This document shows, piece by piece, positions 6,521-14,254 of a stretch of DNA of 17,190 nt. Source of the DNA: Ruminococcus sp. (GTDB lineage: Bacteria > Bacillota > Clostridia > Oscillospirales > Ruminococcaceae); NCBI GenBank assembly GCA_029063695.1, contig JAIDNR010000213.1:1-17190 (forward strand). The letters run 5' to 3'. The position numbers and the translations under genes were made by a program. Under the pieces are notes generated by a model, which saw only the letters and a list, made by a program, of their open reading frames with translations, was not told the DNA's origin and ran no database searches. The number at the start of each line of letters is the position of its first letter. Within the stretch, counting starts at the first letter, position 1.

Positions 6521-7528
6521 ATGGCAAAATATTTATCTCAGGGAGTTTTTCTGCTCGATTCTCCGGTAAAAATCGAGAGTTATGCCGCTGTTGTCGGAGA
6601 AAAAGAAGGACAAGGTCCTTTGGGTGAATTTTTTGATGAAGTTGTCAATGATAGTCATTTCGGTCAGCAGACGTGGGAACAGGCTGAGAGTAAATTTCAG
6701 CTTGAGGCGGTAAGTCTTGCTGTACGCAAAAAAAATCTCACCAAAGAAGATATTGATGTTATATGTGCAGGCGATTTGATAAATCAGTGTACCGGTTCTT
6801 CCTATGGTCTGAGAGAACTTTCAATTCCGTTTCTTGGTCTTTACGGAGCCTGCTCCACAATGGCTGAGGGACTTATCACAGCATCTCTCACAATCGAATC
6901 AGGAGCTGCAAAACGTGCCGCAGCCGTGACTTCCTCCCATTTTTCGACTGCCGAACGTCAGTTCCGTGCACCTTTGTCTTATGGCGGACAGCGTACACCG
7001 ACTTCTCAGTGGACCTGCACCGCATCTGGTGCTGTTTTATTGTCGGACAGCGGAAACTGTGAAATTTTCGGCGGCTGTATCGGAAAAATAGCCGATATGG
7101 GAGTAACTGATATAACAAGTATGGGAAGTGCCATGGCACCTGCCGCATCTGCCACAATTCAACGTTATTTACAGTCAACAGAGACTTCGCCCGATAATTA
7201 TGATTGCATTGTTACAGGTGATTTGGGTACTATGGGAAGCACTCTCCTTGTAGAACTTCTTCAGAAGCAGGGTATTGATATTTCAAAAAATCACAAGGAC
7301 TGCGGAGTACTCATTTTTGACAATGAAACTCAAGATACACACTGCGGCGGTTCGGGCTGCGGGTGCAGTGCAAGCGTTCTGTGCGGTCATTTTCTTCCCA
7401 TGCTTGAAAGAAAAGAAATAAAAAATATGCTCTTTGTTGCAACAGGTGCATTAATGTCAACAATGTCTGTTCAGCAGGGAGAAAGCATTCCTGCTGTTGC
7501 TCACCTTGTCCATATAAGGAGGATTTAA
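6521..7528 (+). CDS. spoVAD: Stage V sporulation protein AD (SpoVAD)
   Basis: SpoVAD is a thiolase-fold protein of the SpoVA channel that takes dipicolinic acid into the forespore and releases it at germination; the B. subtilis protein binds DPA. The 335-residue length matches the family. Seen here are the N-terminal LDSPVKIESYAAVVGEKEGQGPLGEFFD block, the DVICAGDLINQC and LYGACSTMAEG blocks with Cys111 at the thiolase-like position, and HFSTAERQFRAPLSYGGQR. The ATG at 6521 is preferred over an in-frame GTG at 6512, because the GGGAG at 6508-6512 is then 8 nt upstream. spoVAE follows 2 bp after the stop. The usual clostridial partner spoVAC is absent upstream. Confidence 0.97.
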   Translation: MAKYLSQGVFLLDSPVKIESYAAVVGEKEGQGPLGEFFDEVVNDSHFGQQTWEQAESKFQLEAVSLAVRKKNLTKEDIDVICAGDLINQCTGSSYGLRELSIPFLGLYGACSTMAEGLITASLTIESGAAKRAAAVTSSHFSTAERQFRAPLSYGGQRTPTSQWTCTASGAVLLSDSGNCEIFGGCIGKIADMGVTDITSMGSAMAPAASATIQRYLQSTETSPDNYDCIVTGDLGTMGSTLLVELLQKQGIDISKNHKDCGVLIFDNETQDTHCGGSGCGCSASVLCGHFLPMLERKEIKNMLFVATGALMSTMSVQQGESIPAVAHLVHIRRI

Positions 7529-7530
7529 TT

Positions 7531-7890
7531 ATGATTGATATTCTTAAAGCTTTTTTTGTAGGCGGAATAATATGTGCTGTGGGTCAGCTACTGATTGATT
7601 ATACCAAGCTTACTCCTGCACGCATATTAACAGGATTTGTAGTTGCAGGTGTTTTTCTTTCAGCTATCGGACTTTATAAACCGCTTGCCGATTTTGCAGG
7701 TGCAGGTGCAACTGTTCCCTTGACGGGATTCGGTCATCTCCTTGCGGACGGTGTACGGGATTCCGTTGATAAGGACGGATTTGTTGGAATTTTCACAGGC
7801 GGTCTTACGGCATCATCGGCAGGAATAACCGCTGCACTGCTTGCAGGACTTGGTGCTTCAATGATTTTCAGGCAGAAAGATAAATCTTAA
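7531..7890 (+). CDS. spoVAE: Stage V sporulation protein AE (SpoVAE)
   Basis: SpoVAE is a small inner-membrane component of the SpoVA dipicolinic-acid channel. The 119-residue length is normal for SpoVAE/SpoVAEb. Hydrophobic segments lie at about 5-25, 32-50 and 90-112. Family-typical stretches are FFVGGIICAVGQLLIDYTKLTPARILT near the N-terminus and FTGGLTASSAGITAALLAGL near the C-terminus. A perfect AAGGAGG site (7516-7522) overlapping the end of spoVAD precedes the ATG, indicating cotranslation with spoVAD. It is the last gene of the unit; a hairpin follows at 7898. Confidence 0.95.
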   Translation: MIDILKAFFVGGIICAVGQLLIDYTKLTPARILTGFVVAGVFLSAIGLYKPLADFAGAGATVPLTGFGHLLADGVRDSVDKDGFVGIFTGGLTASSAGITAALLAGLGASMIFRQKDKS

Positions 7891-7897
7891 AACAATC

Positions 7898-7931
7898 AGG
7901 ACTGCCGCATTTATCAAAATACGACAGTCCT
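7898..7931. terminator. Hairpin between convergent spoVAE and the Wzz-like gene
   Basis: AGGACTG (7898-7904) pairs with CAGTCCT (7925-7931), extended by two more pairs after a mismatch, around a loop of about 14 nt. The T-tract is short on the plus strand (TTT) and interrupted on the minus strand (TTGTTTT), so it may be a weak bidirectional terminator for the two converging genes. Confidence 0.45.
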
Positions 7932-7977
7932 TTGCATAAATATTTATCTTTTCTTTCTGTTGTTCTCGGTAATCGTT

Positions 7978-9495
7978 TTATTTATCTGCCTCATCATCTT
8001 CTTTATCTTTATCATCTGAATCACTCTCAGCATTAAGAAGTGCGGCTTTTCTGTTTTTGTTTTCAGCAATAATTGATTCAATAAATGCAACTGCAAAGTA
8101 TATTACCAAAGCCAAAGCTTCAAGTATAACGATTGGCATTTTCGCATTTTCAATTACACGGGAAATCTTGTCCGAAGTTGTATTTGTTGCGGGAACAAGC
8201 ACATTATACGCATTTTTGAAGGTTACATTCTTATAGTAATCTTCCGCTGTATCAGCAACAAGATTAATAAGATTGCCTACTTTCTCATTAAGTGAAGCAA
8301 GCTCGGCTTCAACTGTATCTATTTTGGAAGATGAAGATGAACCTGAATTGTTACTTTTCAGGGCTTCCTGACGTTCTTTATAGTAGTTTATACTCTGCTT
8401 TGTTTCAGCAAGATTTACAACAATCTGGTTCTTCTCATCAATCATCTTGTCATACTGCTTTGAAGCAAGAGTTGACTGAGTATTTGTATCATCTGTACCA
8501 TTGCCAAATACAATAATCTGGTCTTTTTCATAGCTTGTAATAGAAGCCTCATAAGACTTTATTTCTTCCTCATACTGAGTTTTCAGACGTGTGAGAGCCT
8601 TTATTCTGTATTCATAATAAGCAAGTGCGGCTTCTTTATCTTTTGTAAGGTTATTAACCGCAACATAAGAAGAAATCTTGTCGAGGTCAATTGTTTCAAC
8701 AGTATCTATAGACTGGTAAAGGTCTGAGAACGTATAGCCTGTAGCAGATGAACGGAAACGGGTCTGATCCTCATTTGCAAGCTGTCTTACATATTTTTTA
8801 AGTATTGAAAGACTGTTGTCGAAAAGGTCAATAGCTTCTGAATAATCATAATCATTATAACTAATGACCGAAACGGCATTTCCGAGAGACTCATTATATC
8901 CATATATCTCGTAGAAATAGTTATTATACTCATTAAGTATAGCATTGATTACTTCAACAGCTTCGGTGTCTGTAAGTGAAGTATTGTTATAATTGAAATA
9001 GACATGATACTGTGTGGGGAAATATGTTGTTTCAAGTATTTTGTCCGCAACACTTACATTTCCGTTTGTCTCAAGAACACTACTGTATACAGTAAGTCTG
9101 TCTATGGCATCTTTAGGAGTAACACCTTTCATAGTAATTCCCTCTCTGATGCTTTCGAGCTGTTCAATGTCCATACCGAGAGAAGTAAGTGCATTCTCAA
9201 TAACGGCAGGGTTCTTGATTGAATAAGGGTCAAAGGTATTTCCCGCCGGATCAATTCCCTTTTCAATTCCGTCATATGAAAACCCGATAAGTGCGTGTAA
9301 AGAAGCCTTGTTTACGTGTGTGGTAACACCTGCATATCCGAAAGCCGCACCAACAAAGACAACTGCCACAACTATCCATAACATAAGATATTTCCTTAAT
9401 TTTTTCAGCAGCATTGAGAAAGAAATTACTACTTCATTTTCTTCCTCCGGATTCTTTATCACAATGTTAACATTGCGTTCATCTTTTTTTGCCAT
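7978..9495 (-). CDS. Wzz-like polysaccharide chain-length/co-polymerase membrane protein
   Basis: The 505-residue protein has the layout of polysaccharide co-polymerases: a short cytoplasmic N-terminus, transmembrane helix 1 at about 36-56, a large external domain rich in helices and coiled coil (about 60-450), and transmembrane helix 2 at about 453-476. A highly acidic cytoplasmic tail follows. In Wzz/CapA-type proteins such a protein sets exopolysaccharide chain length or activates a tyrosine kinase; that role is inferred from topology. The usual Pro-rich motif by helix 2 is weak (a single MP), no kinase domain is fused, and no glycan-synthesis genes lie alongside, so it could be a stand-alone or diverged member. 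The ATG at 9495 was chosen because AGGAGGT is about 5 nt upstream; the longer GTG start at 9516 has no such site. Confidence 0.78.
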   Translation of the reverse strand: MAKKDERNVNIVIKNPEEENEVVISFSMLLKKLRKYLMLWIVVAVVFVGAAFGYAGVTTHVNKASLHALIGFSYDGIEKGIDPAGNTFDPYSIKNPAVIENALTSLGMDIEQLESIREGITMKGVTPKDAIDRLTVYSSVLETNGNVSVADKILETTYFPTQYHVYFNYNNTSLTDTEAVEVINAILNEYNNYFYEIYGYNESLGNAVSVISYNDYDYSEAIDLFDNSLSILKKYVRQLANEDQTRFRSSATGYTFSDLYQSIDTVETIDLDKISSYVAVNNLTKDKEAALAYYEYRIKALTRLKTQYEEEIKSYEASITSYEKDQIIVFGNGTDDTNTQSTLASKQYDKMIDEKNQIVVNLAETKQSINYYKERQEALKSNNSGSSSSSKIDTVEAELASLNEKVGNLINLVADTAEDYYKNVTFKNAYNVLVPATNTTSDKISRVIENAKMPIVILEALALVIYFAVAFIESIIAENKNRKAALLNAESDSDDKDKEDDEADK

Positions 9496-9556
9496 TTTTA
9501 CCTCCTGTTTTGTCACAAATGTTTATAAATGAATTATATCAATTCCGGCTTTTATA

Positions 9557-9585
9557 ATGATAACATTTTATTTTTAAAAAGTCAA
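9557..9585 (-). promoter_or_regulatory. Sigma-A promoter of the Wzz-like gene
   Basis: On the minus strand TTGACT (9585-9580), a 17-bp spacer and TATCAT (9562-9557) each match 5 of 6 consensus bases. The -10 lies about 60 bp before the gene's ATG. It indicates independent transcription rather than read-through from the GH43 gene. Confidence 0.65.
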
Positions 9586-9661
9586 TGGTAATTTTAATTT
9601 TCTGATATTTTCCAACAATTCTACAAAACATGATTTTCAAAATACAAATTTTTTACTATTT

Positions 9662-11110
9662 TTACTCAAAAAACAGTTCTTTCATTTCTATATTTCCCGA
9701 TACGGAAAATTCAATAGTCACGTCGAATTTTCGGTCTGTATTTGCAGAATCAACACAAATATCAGTCCAGTTGCATACCGGTAAAATTTCGTGGGATATA
9801 CCATTGATTTTTACAGTTCCCGAACCAGAACCACGATATGACATTCCGATTTTTTTGGGACTGCCTGAAAAATATCTGAATCTTATCAGGGTTTCTCCAC
9901 TTATTTCCGCAATAAATCTCTCATTGTCCCTGTGATTCACATTCGGAAAAGATGTATCAAAAATTCTGTTTGAACCATGAGGCATACTGCCATTAGTTAT
10001 GTGACAGGCTATTGCAGCAGGATAACGTCCTTTTGCTTTCAATAAACTGTCATTAAGTCCGCAGCTTGTAATCTCAGCCTGTGATATACTTCCGTCGGCT
10101 GATATGTAAATCTTTTCCGCACAAGCCTGTCTGCTGTAATCTGATTTGTGTGTAAGCCTGTGATAGAATACATACCACTGATTGTTTATTTCAATGATAC
10201 TTCCATGAGTTGTGCCTGTCATATTCATACGGTGTTCATCATCAATACCGTTTATACCTACATCACCATTAGAAACAATAGTTCCGCCATAGACAAAATC
10301 TCTGTCGGGATAATCGCTTACAGCATAGCATAATTCATGATTTTTCTGAGACGAGAATATGAAATAATACTTCTCTCCCACTTTTCGCATTGAACTTGCT
10401 TCAAAAAATTCATGACCGCCGAAATCCGCATCATACGGAATAATATGCTTTGCATCTCCTTTCACTGTAAGCATATCGTCCTCAAGCACAACCATACACG
10501 CACCATTTACGTTATCGGGCATTTTCAGGATTTCTTCGTCTGTTTTGTTATATCGTTTCATGACTTCCGCAAGTTTTTCTGAATCATTTGCAAGAATATC
10601 ATTGCTTTCGTCCATATACTGTGTTCCGTAATAAATACGGATTGTGCCGTTGTCATTGAATGCACAGGGGTCAAAACATACATATTTTTTCATCGGCGTA
10701 CCATCGGGATAGTGAATATATCCAAGATACTTATATTTTCCAGCAGGTGTATCACAGACGGCAACGGCTATTGGTCCGAAATATCCACCGAAACCATATT
10801 CGCCTGACAAACAGTAATATAAATAATATCTGCCGTCATTTCCCTGCACAACGTCGGGAGCATACATATACGGACGTTCTTCATTGTAATCGGGGTCTTG
10901 CGTTGCACTGTATATAACTCCCTCACAACGCCAGTCGGATAAATCATCAACAGGAGCTGAATAAACGGTATAGTCGCCCATACAAAAAGTACGTCCGCCC
11001 TCATAGTCGTGTGAACCATAGAGATATACTCTGTCACCGAAAATATGCGGTTCACCGTCAGGAATATATTCGTCAAGCGGTAAAAATGGATTAAATACCT
11101 GTTTTTTCAT
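9662..11110 (-). CDS. Glycoside hydrolase family 43 protein (beta-xylosidase/arabinofuranosidase-like)
   Basis: This predicted five-bladed beta-propeller glycosidase removes xylose or arabinose units from plant polysaccharide fragments. The 482-residue protein shows the GH43 acidic triad: Asp18 (YIPDGEPHIF, base), Asp147 (CFDPCAF, pKa modulator) and Glu237 (EFFEASSM, acid). The family-typical GTTHGSIIEINNQWYVFYHR lies at about 299-318. Residues from about 370 to the end form a beta-rich accessory region, perhaps CBM6-like. No signal peptide is present, so it probably acts in the cytoplasm on imported oligosaccharides. The GGGAG site lies in the end of the upstream lipoprotein gene, and the stop-to-start gap is 3 bp, so the two are coupled, downstream of glmM. 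The exact substrate is not decided. Confidence 0.92.
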   Translation of the reverse strand: MKKQVFNPFLPLDEYIPDGEPHIFGDRVYLYGSHDYEGGRTFCMGDYTVYSAPVDDLSDWRCEGVIYSATQDPDYNEERPYMYAPDVVQGNDGRYYLYYCLSGEYGFGGYFGPIAVAVCDTPAGKYKYLGYIHYPDGTPMKKYVCFDPCAFNDNGTIRIYYGTQYMDESNDILANDSEKLAEVMKRYNKTDEEILKMPDNVNGACMVVLEDDMLTVKGDAKHIIPYDADFGGHEFFEASSMRKVGEKYYFIFSSQKNHELCYAVSDYPDRDFVYGGTIVSNGDVGINGIDDEHRMNMTGTTHGSIIEINNQWYVFYHRLTHKSDYSRQACAEKIYISADGSISQAEITSCGLNDSLLKAKGRYPAAIACHITNGSMPHGSNRIFDTSFPNVNHRDNERFIAEISGETLIRFRYFSGSPKKIGMSYRGSGSGTVKINGISHEILPVCNWTDICVDSANTDRKFDVTIEFSVSGNIEMKELFFE

Positions 11111-11113
11111 AAT

Positions 11114-11431
11114 TTATTCTCCCATATCAGGCGGAGGACCATAAACATTCGCCTGCTCCTCGTGTTCAGGGTTATACTTCTCCTCGCTGTTTGTTGCTTC
11201 TTCTGTTGTATTTTCTTCCTCATCAGCTGATATATCATCGTAATTGTAATATTCAGGCACTCCGTATTCGGGCTGAAACATATCGTCGGACGGATTATAT
11301 TCAGTTACTGATACACTTGACGAGGACGAAAATATATCCTCGTCAGACGGAGGACCGTATACACAGCCGAAAGATGCCATAGCAATCAGACAAGCCTCCG
11401 AACCCAAAATTATTTTCTTCGATTTTTTCAT
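11114..11431 (-). CDS. Small acidic lipoprotein-like protein with two VYGPP motifs
   Basis: The 105-residue product starts with a basic hydrophobic leader (MKKSKKIILG...LIAMASFGC) that could be a lipoprotein signal, with Cys23 as the acylated residue. The lipobox (SFGC) is imperfect, so surface anchoring is only probable. The mature part is low-complexity and very acidic, rich in Asp, Glu, Tyr, Asn, Pro and Ser. VYGPP occurs twice, directly after Cys23 (24-28) and near the C-terminus (95-99, VYGPPPDMGE), flanking the acidic linker. I recognise no domain and assign no function. The ATG overlaps the glmM stop (ATGA) with AAAGGA in front, and the GH43 gene starts 3 bp after its stop, so it is the middle gene of a coupled three-gene operon. 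Confidence 0.8.
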   Translation of the reverse strand: MKKSKKIILGSEACLIAMASFGCVYGPPSDEDIFSSSSSVSVTEYNPSDDMFQPEYGVPEYYNYDDISADEEENTTEEATNSEEKYNPEHEEQANVYGPPPDMGE

Positions 11432-12813
11432 ACTGTATGTCCTTTTGCTTTAATCACATCAACAACGCTGTCAACATATTTCCTGCATATTTCTTCTGTC
11501 TGTGCCTCAGCCATAACACGGATAAGCGGTTCTGTACCGCTTTCACGGACAAGCATTCTACCTGTAGTACCCAATTCCTCAGATGCCTTTTCAACTGCCG
11601 CCTGTACATCAGGGTCTGCCTGAGCAGTCGCCTTATCCTTGACTTTCACATTGACAAGCACCTGCGGAAATACTTTGAACGGTGCAGCAAGTTCGCTGAG
11701 AGTTTTTTTACTGCCAATCATTACCTGCATCATCTTGAGACTTGTAAGTATTCCGTCGCCTGTCGAAGCATATTTTGAGAATATGATATGTCCCGACTGC
11801 TCTCCGCCTATACTGCAGTTATGTTCTTTCATGTATTCATAAACGTACTTGTCGCCGACTGCCGTTTTCGCATAATTTATTCCTGCATCATCAAGTGCCT
11901 TGAAAAATCCGAAATTTGACATTACAGTAGCAACAACAGTGTTGTTGACAAGCTTTTCTCTCTTTTTCATATAACAGCCGTAAATATAGAGAATATGGTC
12001 GCCTGTGATGAGATTTCCCTTTTCGTCAACGCAAAGACAGCGGTCTGCATCGCCGTCATAGGCAAATCCCACATCAAGACCGTTTTCAACAACATATTTC
12101 TGTAAATTTTCAATATGAGTTGAACCTGCATTGTCGTTTATATTAACGCCGTTCGGATTTGCATTGATAACATGAGTTTCAGCACCAAGTGCATCGAATA
12201 CAGCCTTTGCAATAGTCCAGGCTGCACCGTTTGCACAGTCAAGACCGACTTTTATTCCTCTGAATGAATAAACGCCAAGTGAAATAAGATAACCAATATA
12301 TCTGTTTCTTCCTGCAACATAGTCAATGGAGCGTCCGATTTTTTCATTTTTTGCAAAAGGAATTTCTGCCCAGTCCTGACCGAATATATTAAGATTACCG
12401 TCAAGATATGCTTCAACAAGTTCAATGACATCATCTTCCATTTTTTCGCCGTTTCCGTTGATGAGTTTAAGTCCGTTGTCATGATACGGATTATGACTTG
12501 CGGAAATCATAACAGCACAGTCAAAACCGTCAACTCTTGATATATATGCGACAGACGGAGTTGTTGTAACGTGGAGCAAATAAGCATCAGCACCCGATGC
12601 GGTAATTCCTCCTACAAGTGAATACTCAAACATATAACTTGAACGGCGCGTATCCTTGCCGATTACAATACGTGCAGGAGTATCATCACTGCTTCGTCTT
12701 TTAAGTTCACCGTAATACCAGCCGAGAAAGCGTCCCACCTTATATGCATGGTCTGCTGTAAGATTTTCATTTGCTGTTCCCCTGAATCCGTCTGTACCAA
12801 AATATTTTCCCAT
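11428..12813 (-). CDS. glmM: Phosphoglucosamine mutase GlmM
   Basis: GlmM converts glucosamine-6-phosphate to glucosamine-1-phosphate, the step before UDP-GlcNAc and hence peptidoglycan synthesis, in the cytoplasm. The 461-residue protein carries all four phosphohexomutase signatures: the phosphoserine loop ISASHNP (103-109, Ser106), the Mg-binding DGDADR (253-258), the sugar-binding GGEQSGH (336-342) and the phosphate-binding RESGTEP (423-429). The N-terminal YFGTDGFRG is typical of GlmM rather than PgcA or ManB. A GAGGAG site is 8 nt before the ATG. It is the first gene of a unit with the VYGPP lipoprotein and GH43 genes, transcribed from a promoter at 12878-12906, and diverges from the hrcA operon. 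Confidence 0.97.
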   Translation of the reverse strand: MGKYFGTDGFRGTANENLTADHAYKVGRFLGWYYGELKRRSSDDTPARIVIGKDTRRSSYMFEYSLVGGITASGADAYLLHVTTTPSVAYISRVDGFDCAVMISASHNPYHDNGLKLINGNGEKMEDDVIELVEAYLDGNLNIFGQDWAEIPFAKNEKIGRSIDYVAGRNRYIGYLISLGVYSFRGIKVGLDCANGAAWTIAKAVFDALGAETHVINANPNGVNINDNAGSTHIENLQKYVVENGLDVGFAYDGDADRCLCVDEKGNLITGDHILYIYGCYMKKREKLVNNTVVATVMSNFGFFKALDDAGINYAKTAVGDKYVYEYMKEHNCSIGGEQSGHIIFSKYASTGDGILTSLKMMQVMIGSKKTLSELAAPFKVFPQVLVNVKVKDKATAQADPDVQAAVEKASEELGTTGRMLVRESGTEPLIRVMAEAQTEEICRKYVDSVVDVIKAKGHTV

Positions 12814-12877
12814 GATTATTTCTCCTCAATATATTAATTTATATGACATGAATATATATTTTTACAATATCATGATA

Positions 12878-12906
12878 ATTGTATCATATATTTTATGCAT
12901 AGTCAA
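12878..12906 (-). promoter_or_regulatory. Sigma-A promoter of the glmM operon
   Basis: On the minus strand TTGACT (12906-12901), a 17-bp spacer and TACAAT (12883-12878) each match 5 of 6 consensus bases. The -10 is 65 bp before the glmM ATG. It would drive glmM, the lipoprotein gene and the GH43 gene. Confidence 0.68.
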
Positions 12907-12990
12907 GGCAAAAATTGCGGAAAATAAAAAAACAAAATCATTTTTTAAATTCGTTATTAATTCATATTATTGCAATAACAGCAAAAAGTT

Positions 12991-13030
12991 CAGGAAAAAT
13001 CAGATTAAATCCTGCTTATACTGATTTTTT
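12991..13030. terminator. Overlapping hairpins, terminator-like, between glmM and hrcA
   Basis: AAAAATCAG (12995-13003) pairs with CTGATTTTT (13021-13029), followed on the plus strand by T-rich sequence. The same arm overlaps a second stem, CAGGA (12991-12995) with TCCTG (13010-13014), so the two cannot form together. The stem with its A/T ends could terminate in either direction, but no obvious transcript arrives here. It may simply insulate the divergent operons. Confidence 0.35.
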
Positions 13031-13104
13031 ATTTGTGAATATCCATAAAATGTACAATCAAAGCTGTTAAAAATAGTCAAAAAAGCCGAAAATGAATAAA
13101 ACAC

Positions 13105-13133
13105 TTGACAAAGCGGAATAATAGTGGTAAATT
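13105..13133 (+). promoter_or_regulatory. Sigma-A promoter of the hrcA-grpE-dnaK-dnaJ operon
   Basis: A perfect TTGACA (13105-13110) is followed after 17 bp by TAAATT (13128-13133), a weaker -10 matching 4 of 6 bases. The start point would fall within or just before the CIRCE, so repressor binding there would block initiation. Confidence 0.72.
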
Positions 13134-13137
13134 ATTA

Positions 13138-13164
13138 TTAGCACTCAAATAGTGAGAGTGCTAA
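13138..13164 (+). promoter_or_regulatory. CIRCE operator (HrcA-binding site)
   Basis: TTAGCACTC (13138-13146), a 9-nt spacer and GAGTGCTAA (13156-13164) form the perfect consensus CIRCE inverted repeat. It lies right after the -10 region and 33 bp before hrcA. HrcA is known to bind this element and repress class I heat-shock genes; stress relieves repression when GroEL becomes occupied. Here it implies autoregulation of the whole operon. Confidence 0.98.
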
Positions 13165-13197
13165 TAGCAACAAGGATTCTGGAAAGGTTGTGTTATC

Positions 13198-14241
13198 GTG
13201 GACGACAGAAAGCTGAAAGTACTTGCTGCTGTAGTTGACGAGTTTATCAGAACGGGAGAACCTGTTGGTTCAAAAGCAATTTCAAAGCTGGAGCATATAA
13301 AAGTCTCCGCAGCCACTATAAGAAATGATATGGCAATGCTTGAACAGCTCGGCTATCTCGAACAGCCTCATACTTCAGCCGGCAGAATACCTACTTATCT
13401 CGGCTATCGGCTTTATATTGATGAGCTTATGACTCTGCCTGAACTTTCAGACAATGAAAAAATGAGACTTGACGAACTTCTCGGCGATGATGATACACCC
13501 GAAGAACTTCTGATACAGAATGCCGCCGCCGCACTCACCGAACTTACTCAGTGTGCCGCCGTTGTTACAAATTCAGCTCCGAGATTTTCTGTTATTTCCA
13601 AAGTTGAAGTTATCCCCACCGGAAAAAGGCTATATGTTATTCTCCTTATCACTTCCAACGGAAGCATTAAAAACAAAGCCTGCCGTCTGGAATTTGATTT
13701 GAGCAATGAACAGCTTGAGTTTTTTACCCATTATGTTGAACAAAATCTGAATGGTGTTTCCGTTGATGAACTTTCCGAAGAAATGCTTGACAAGATGATT
13801 ACAGCAGTTTCTGCATATATGGTGAGTCTCTCTCCTCTTGTCAAAGGCATATACGAACTTTCGGAGGATTTGAAACAACAGCAGCTTACAGTAAGCGGAA
13901 GTGAAAAACTTCTGTCCTGTGATGAACTTGACAAAATGGAAGTTGTCCGATTCATTGAACATAAGCATGAACTTACCGACCTGCTTGAAGATTCTTTCAG
14001 CGGTATACAGATAAAATTCGGTGCAGACGGTAATTTTGCAATCGGCAATTCAAGTATGATTGTTTCAAAATACCGCAAAAAAGGCAAAGAAGCCGGCTCT
14101 CTCGGAATTATCGGTCCTATGAGAGTTAATTATAAAAAAATTATTCCATATATCGAATACCTTACACATAAGATTTCTGACCTTATGTCTGAGGACGATG
14201 ATAATATTACGTCTCCGCCTGATGATTCACCGGATTCGTAG
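13198..14241 (+). CDS. hrcA: Heat-inducible transcription repressor HrcA
   Basis: HrcA is the dimeric repressor of class I heat-shock genes and depends on GroEL to stay folded. The 347-residue length fits the family. The N-terminal winged helix (about 1-75) contains the typical RKLKVLAAVVDEFIRTGEPVGSKAIS and ATIRNDMAMLEQLGYLEQPHTSAGRIPT, the part that recognises CIRCE. The C-terminal GAF-like domain includes FGADGNFAIGNSSMIVSKY and LGIIGPMRVNYKKIIPYIEYLT. It begins with GTG, with GGAAAGG about 10 nt upstream. The acidic last 15 residues extend past the conserved part. It is the first gene after the CIRCE promoter; grpE starts 13 bp after its stop. Confidence 0.98.
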   Translation: MDDRKLKVLAAVVDEFIRTGEPVGSKAISKLEHIKVSAATIRNDMAMLEQLGYLEQPHTSAGRIPTYLGYRLYIDELMTLPELSDNEKMRLDELLGDDDTPEELLIQNAAAALTELTQCAAVVTNSAPRFSVISKVEVIPTGKRLYVILLITSNGSIKNKACRLEFDLSNEQLEFFTHYVEQNLNGVSVDELSEEMLDKMITAVSAYMVSLSPLVKGIYELSEDLKQQQLTVSGSEKLLSCDELDKMEVVRFIEHKHELTDLLEDSFSGIQIKFGADGNFAIGNSSMIVSKYRKKGKEAGSLGIIGPMRVNYKKIIPYIEYLTHKISDLMSEDDDNITSPPDDSPDS

Positions 14242-14254
14242 AAAGGAGCAGGTA

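Larger units (their letters stand above)
12814..13197. other. Divergent intergenic region between glmM and hrcA
   Basis: This 384-bp, very AT-rich gap holds no credible gene. It contains the minus-strand glmM promoter, a pair of overlapping hairpins in the middle, and the plus-strand heat-shock promoter with the CIRCE operator. A 70-codon plus-strand ORF inside it has no ribosome-binding site and spans these signals, so it is not counted. Confidence 0.8.

Noticed and set aside
12812..13024. 70-codon plus-strand ORF in the glmM-hrcA gap
   Set aside because: Starts within the glmM start region, no Shine-Dalgarno, Ile/Tyr/Lys-rich composition expected of AT-rich non-coding DNA, and overlaps a promoter and hairpins.
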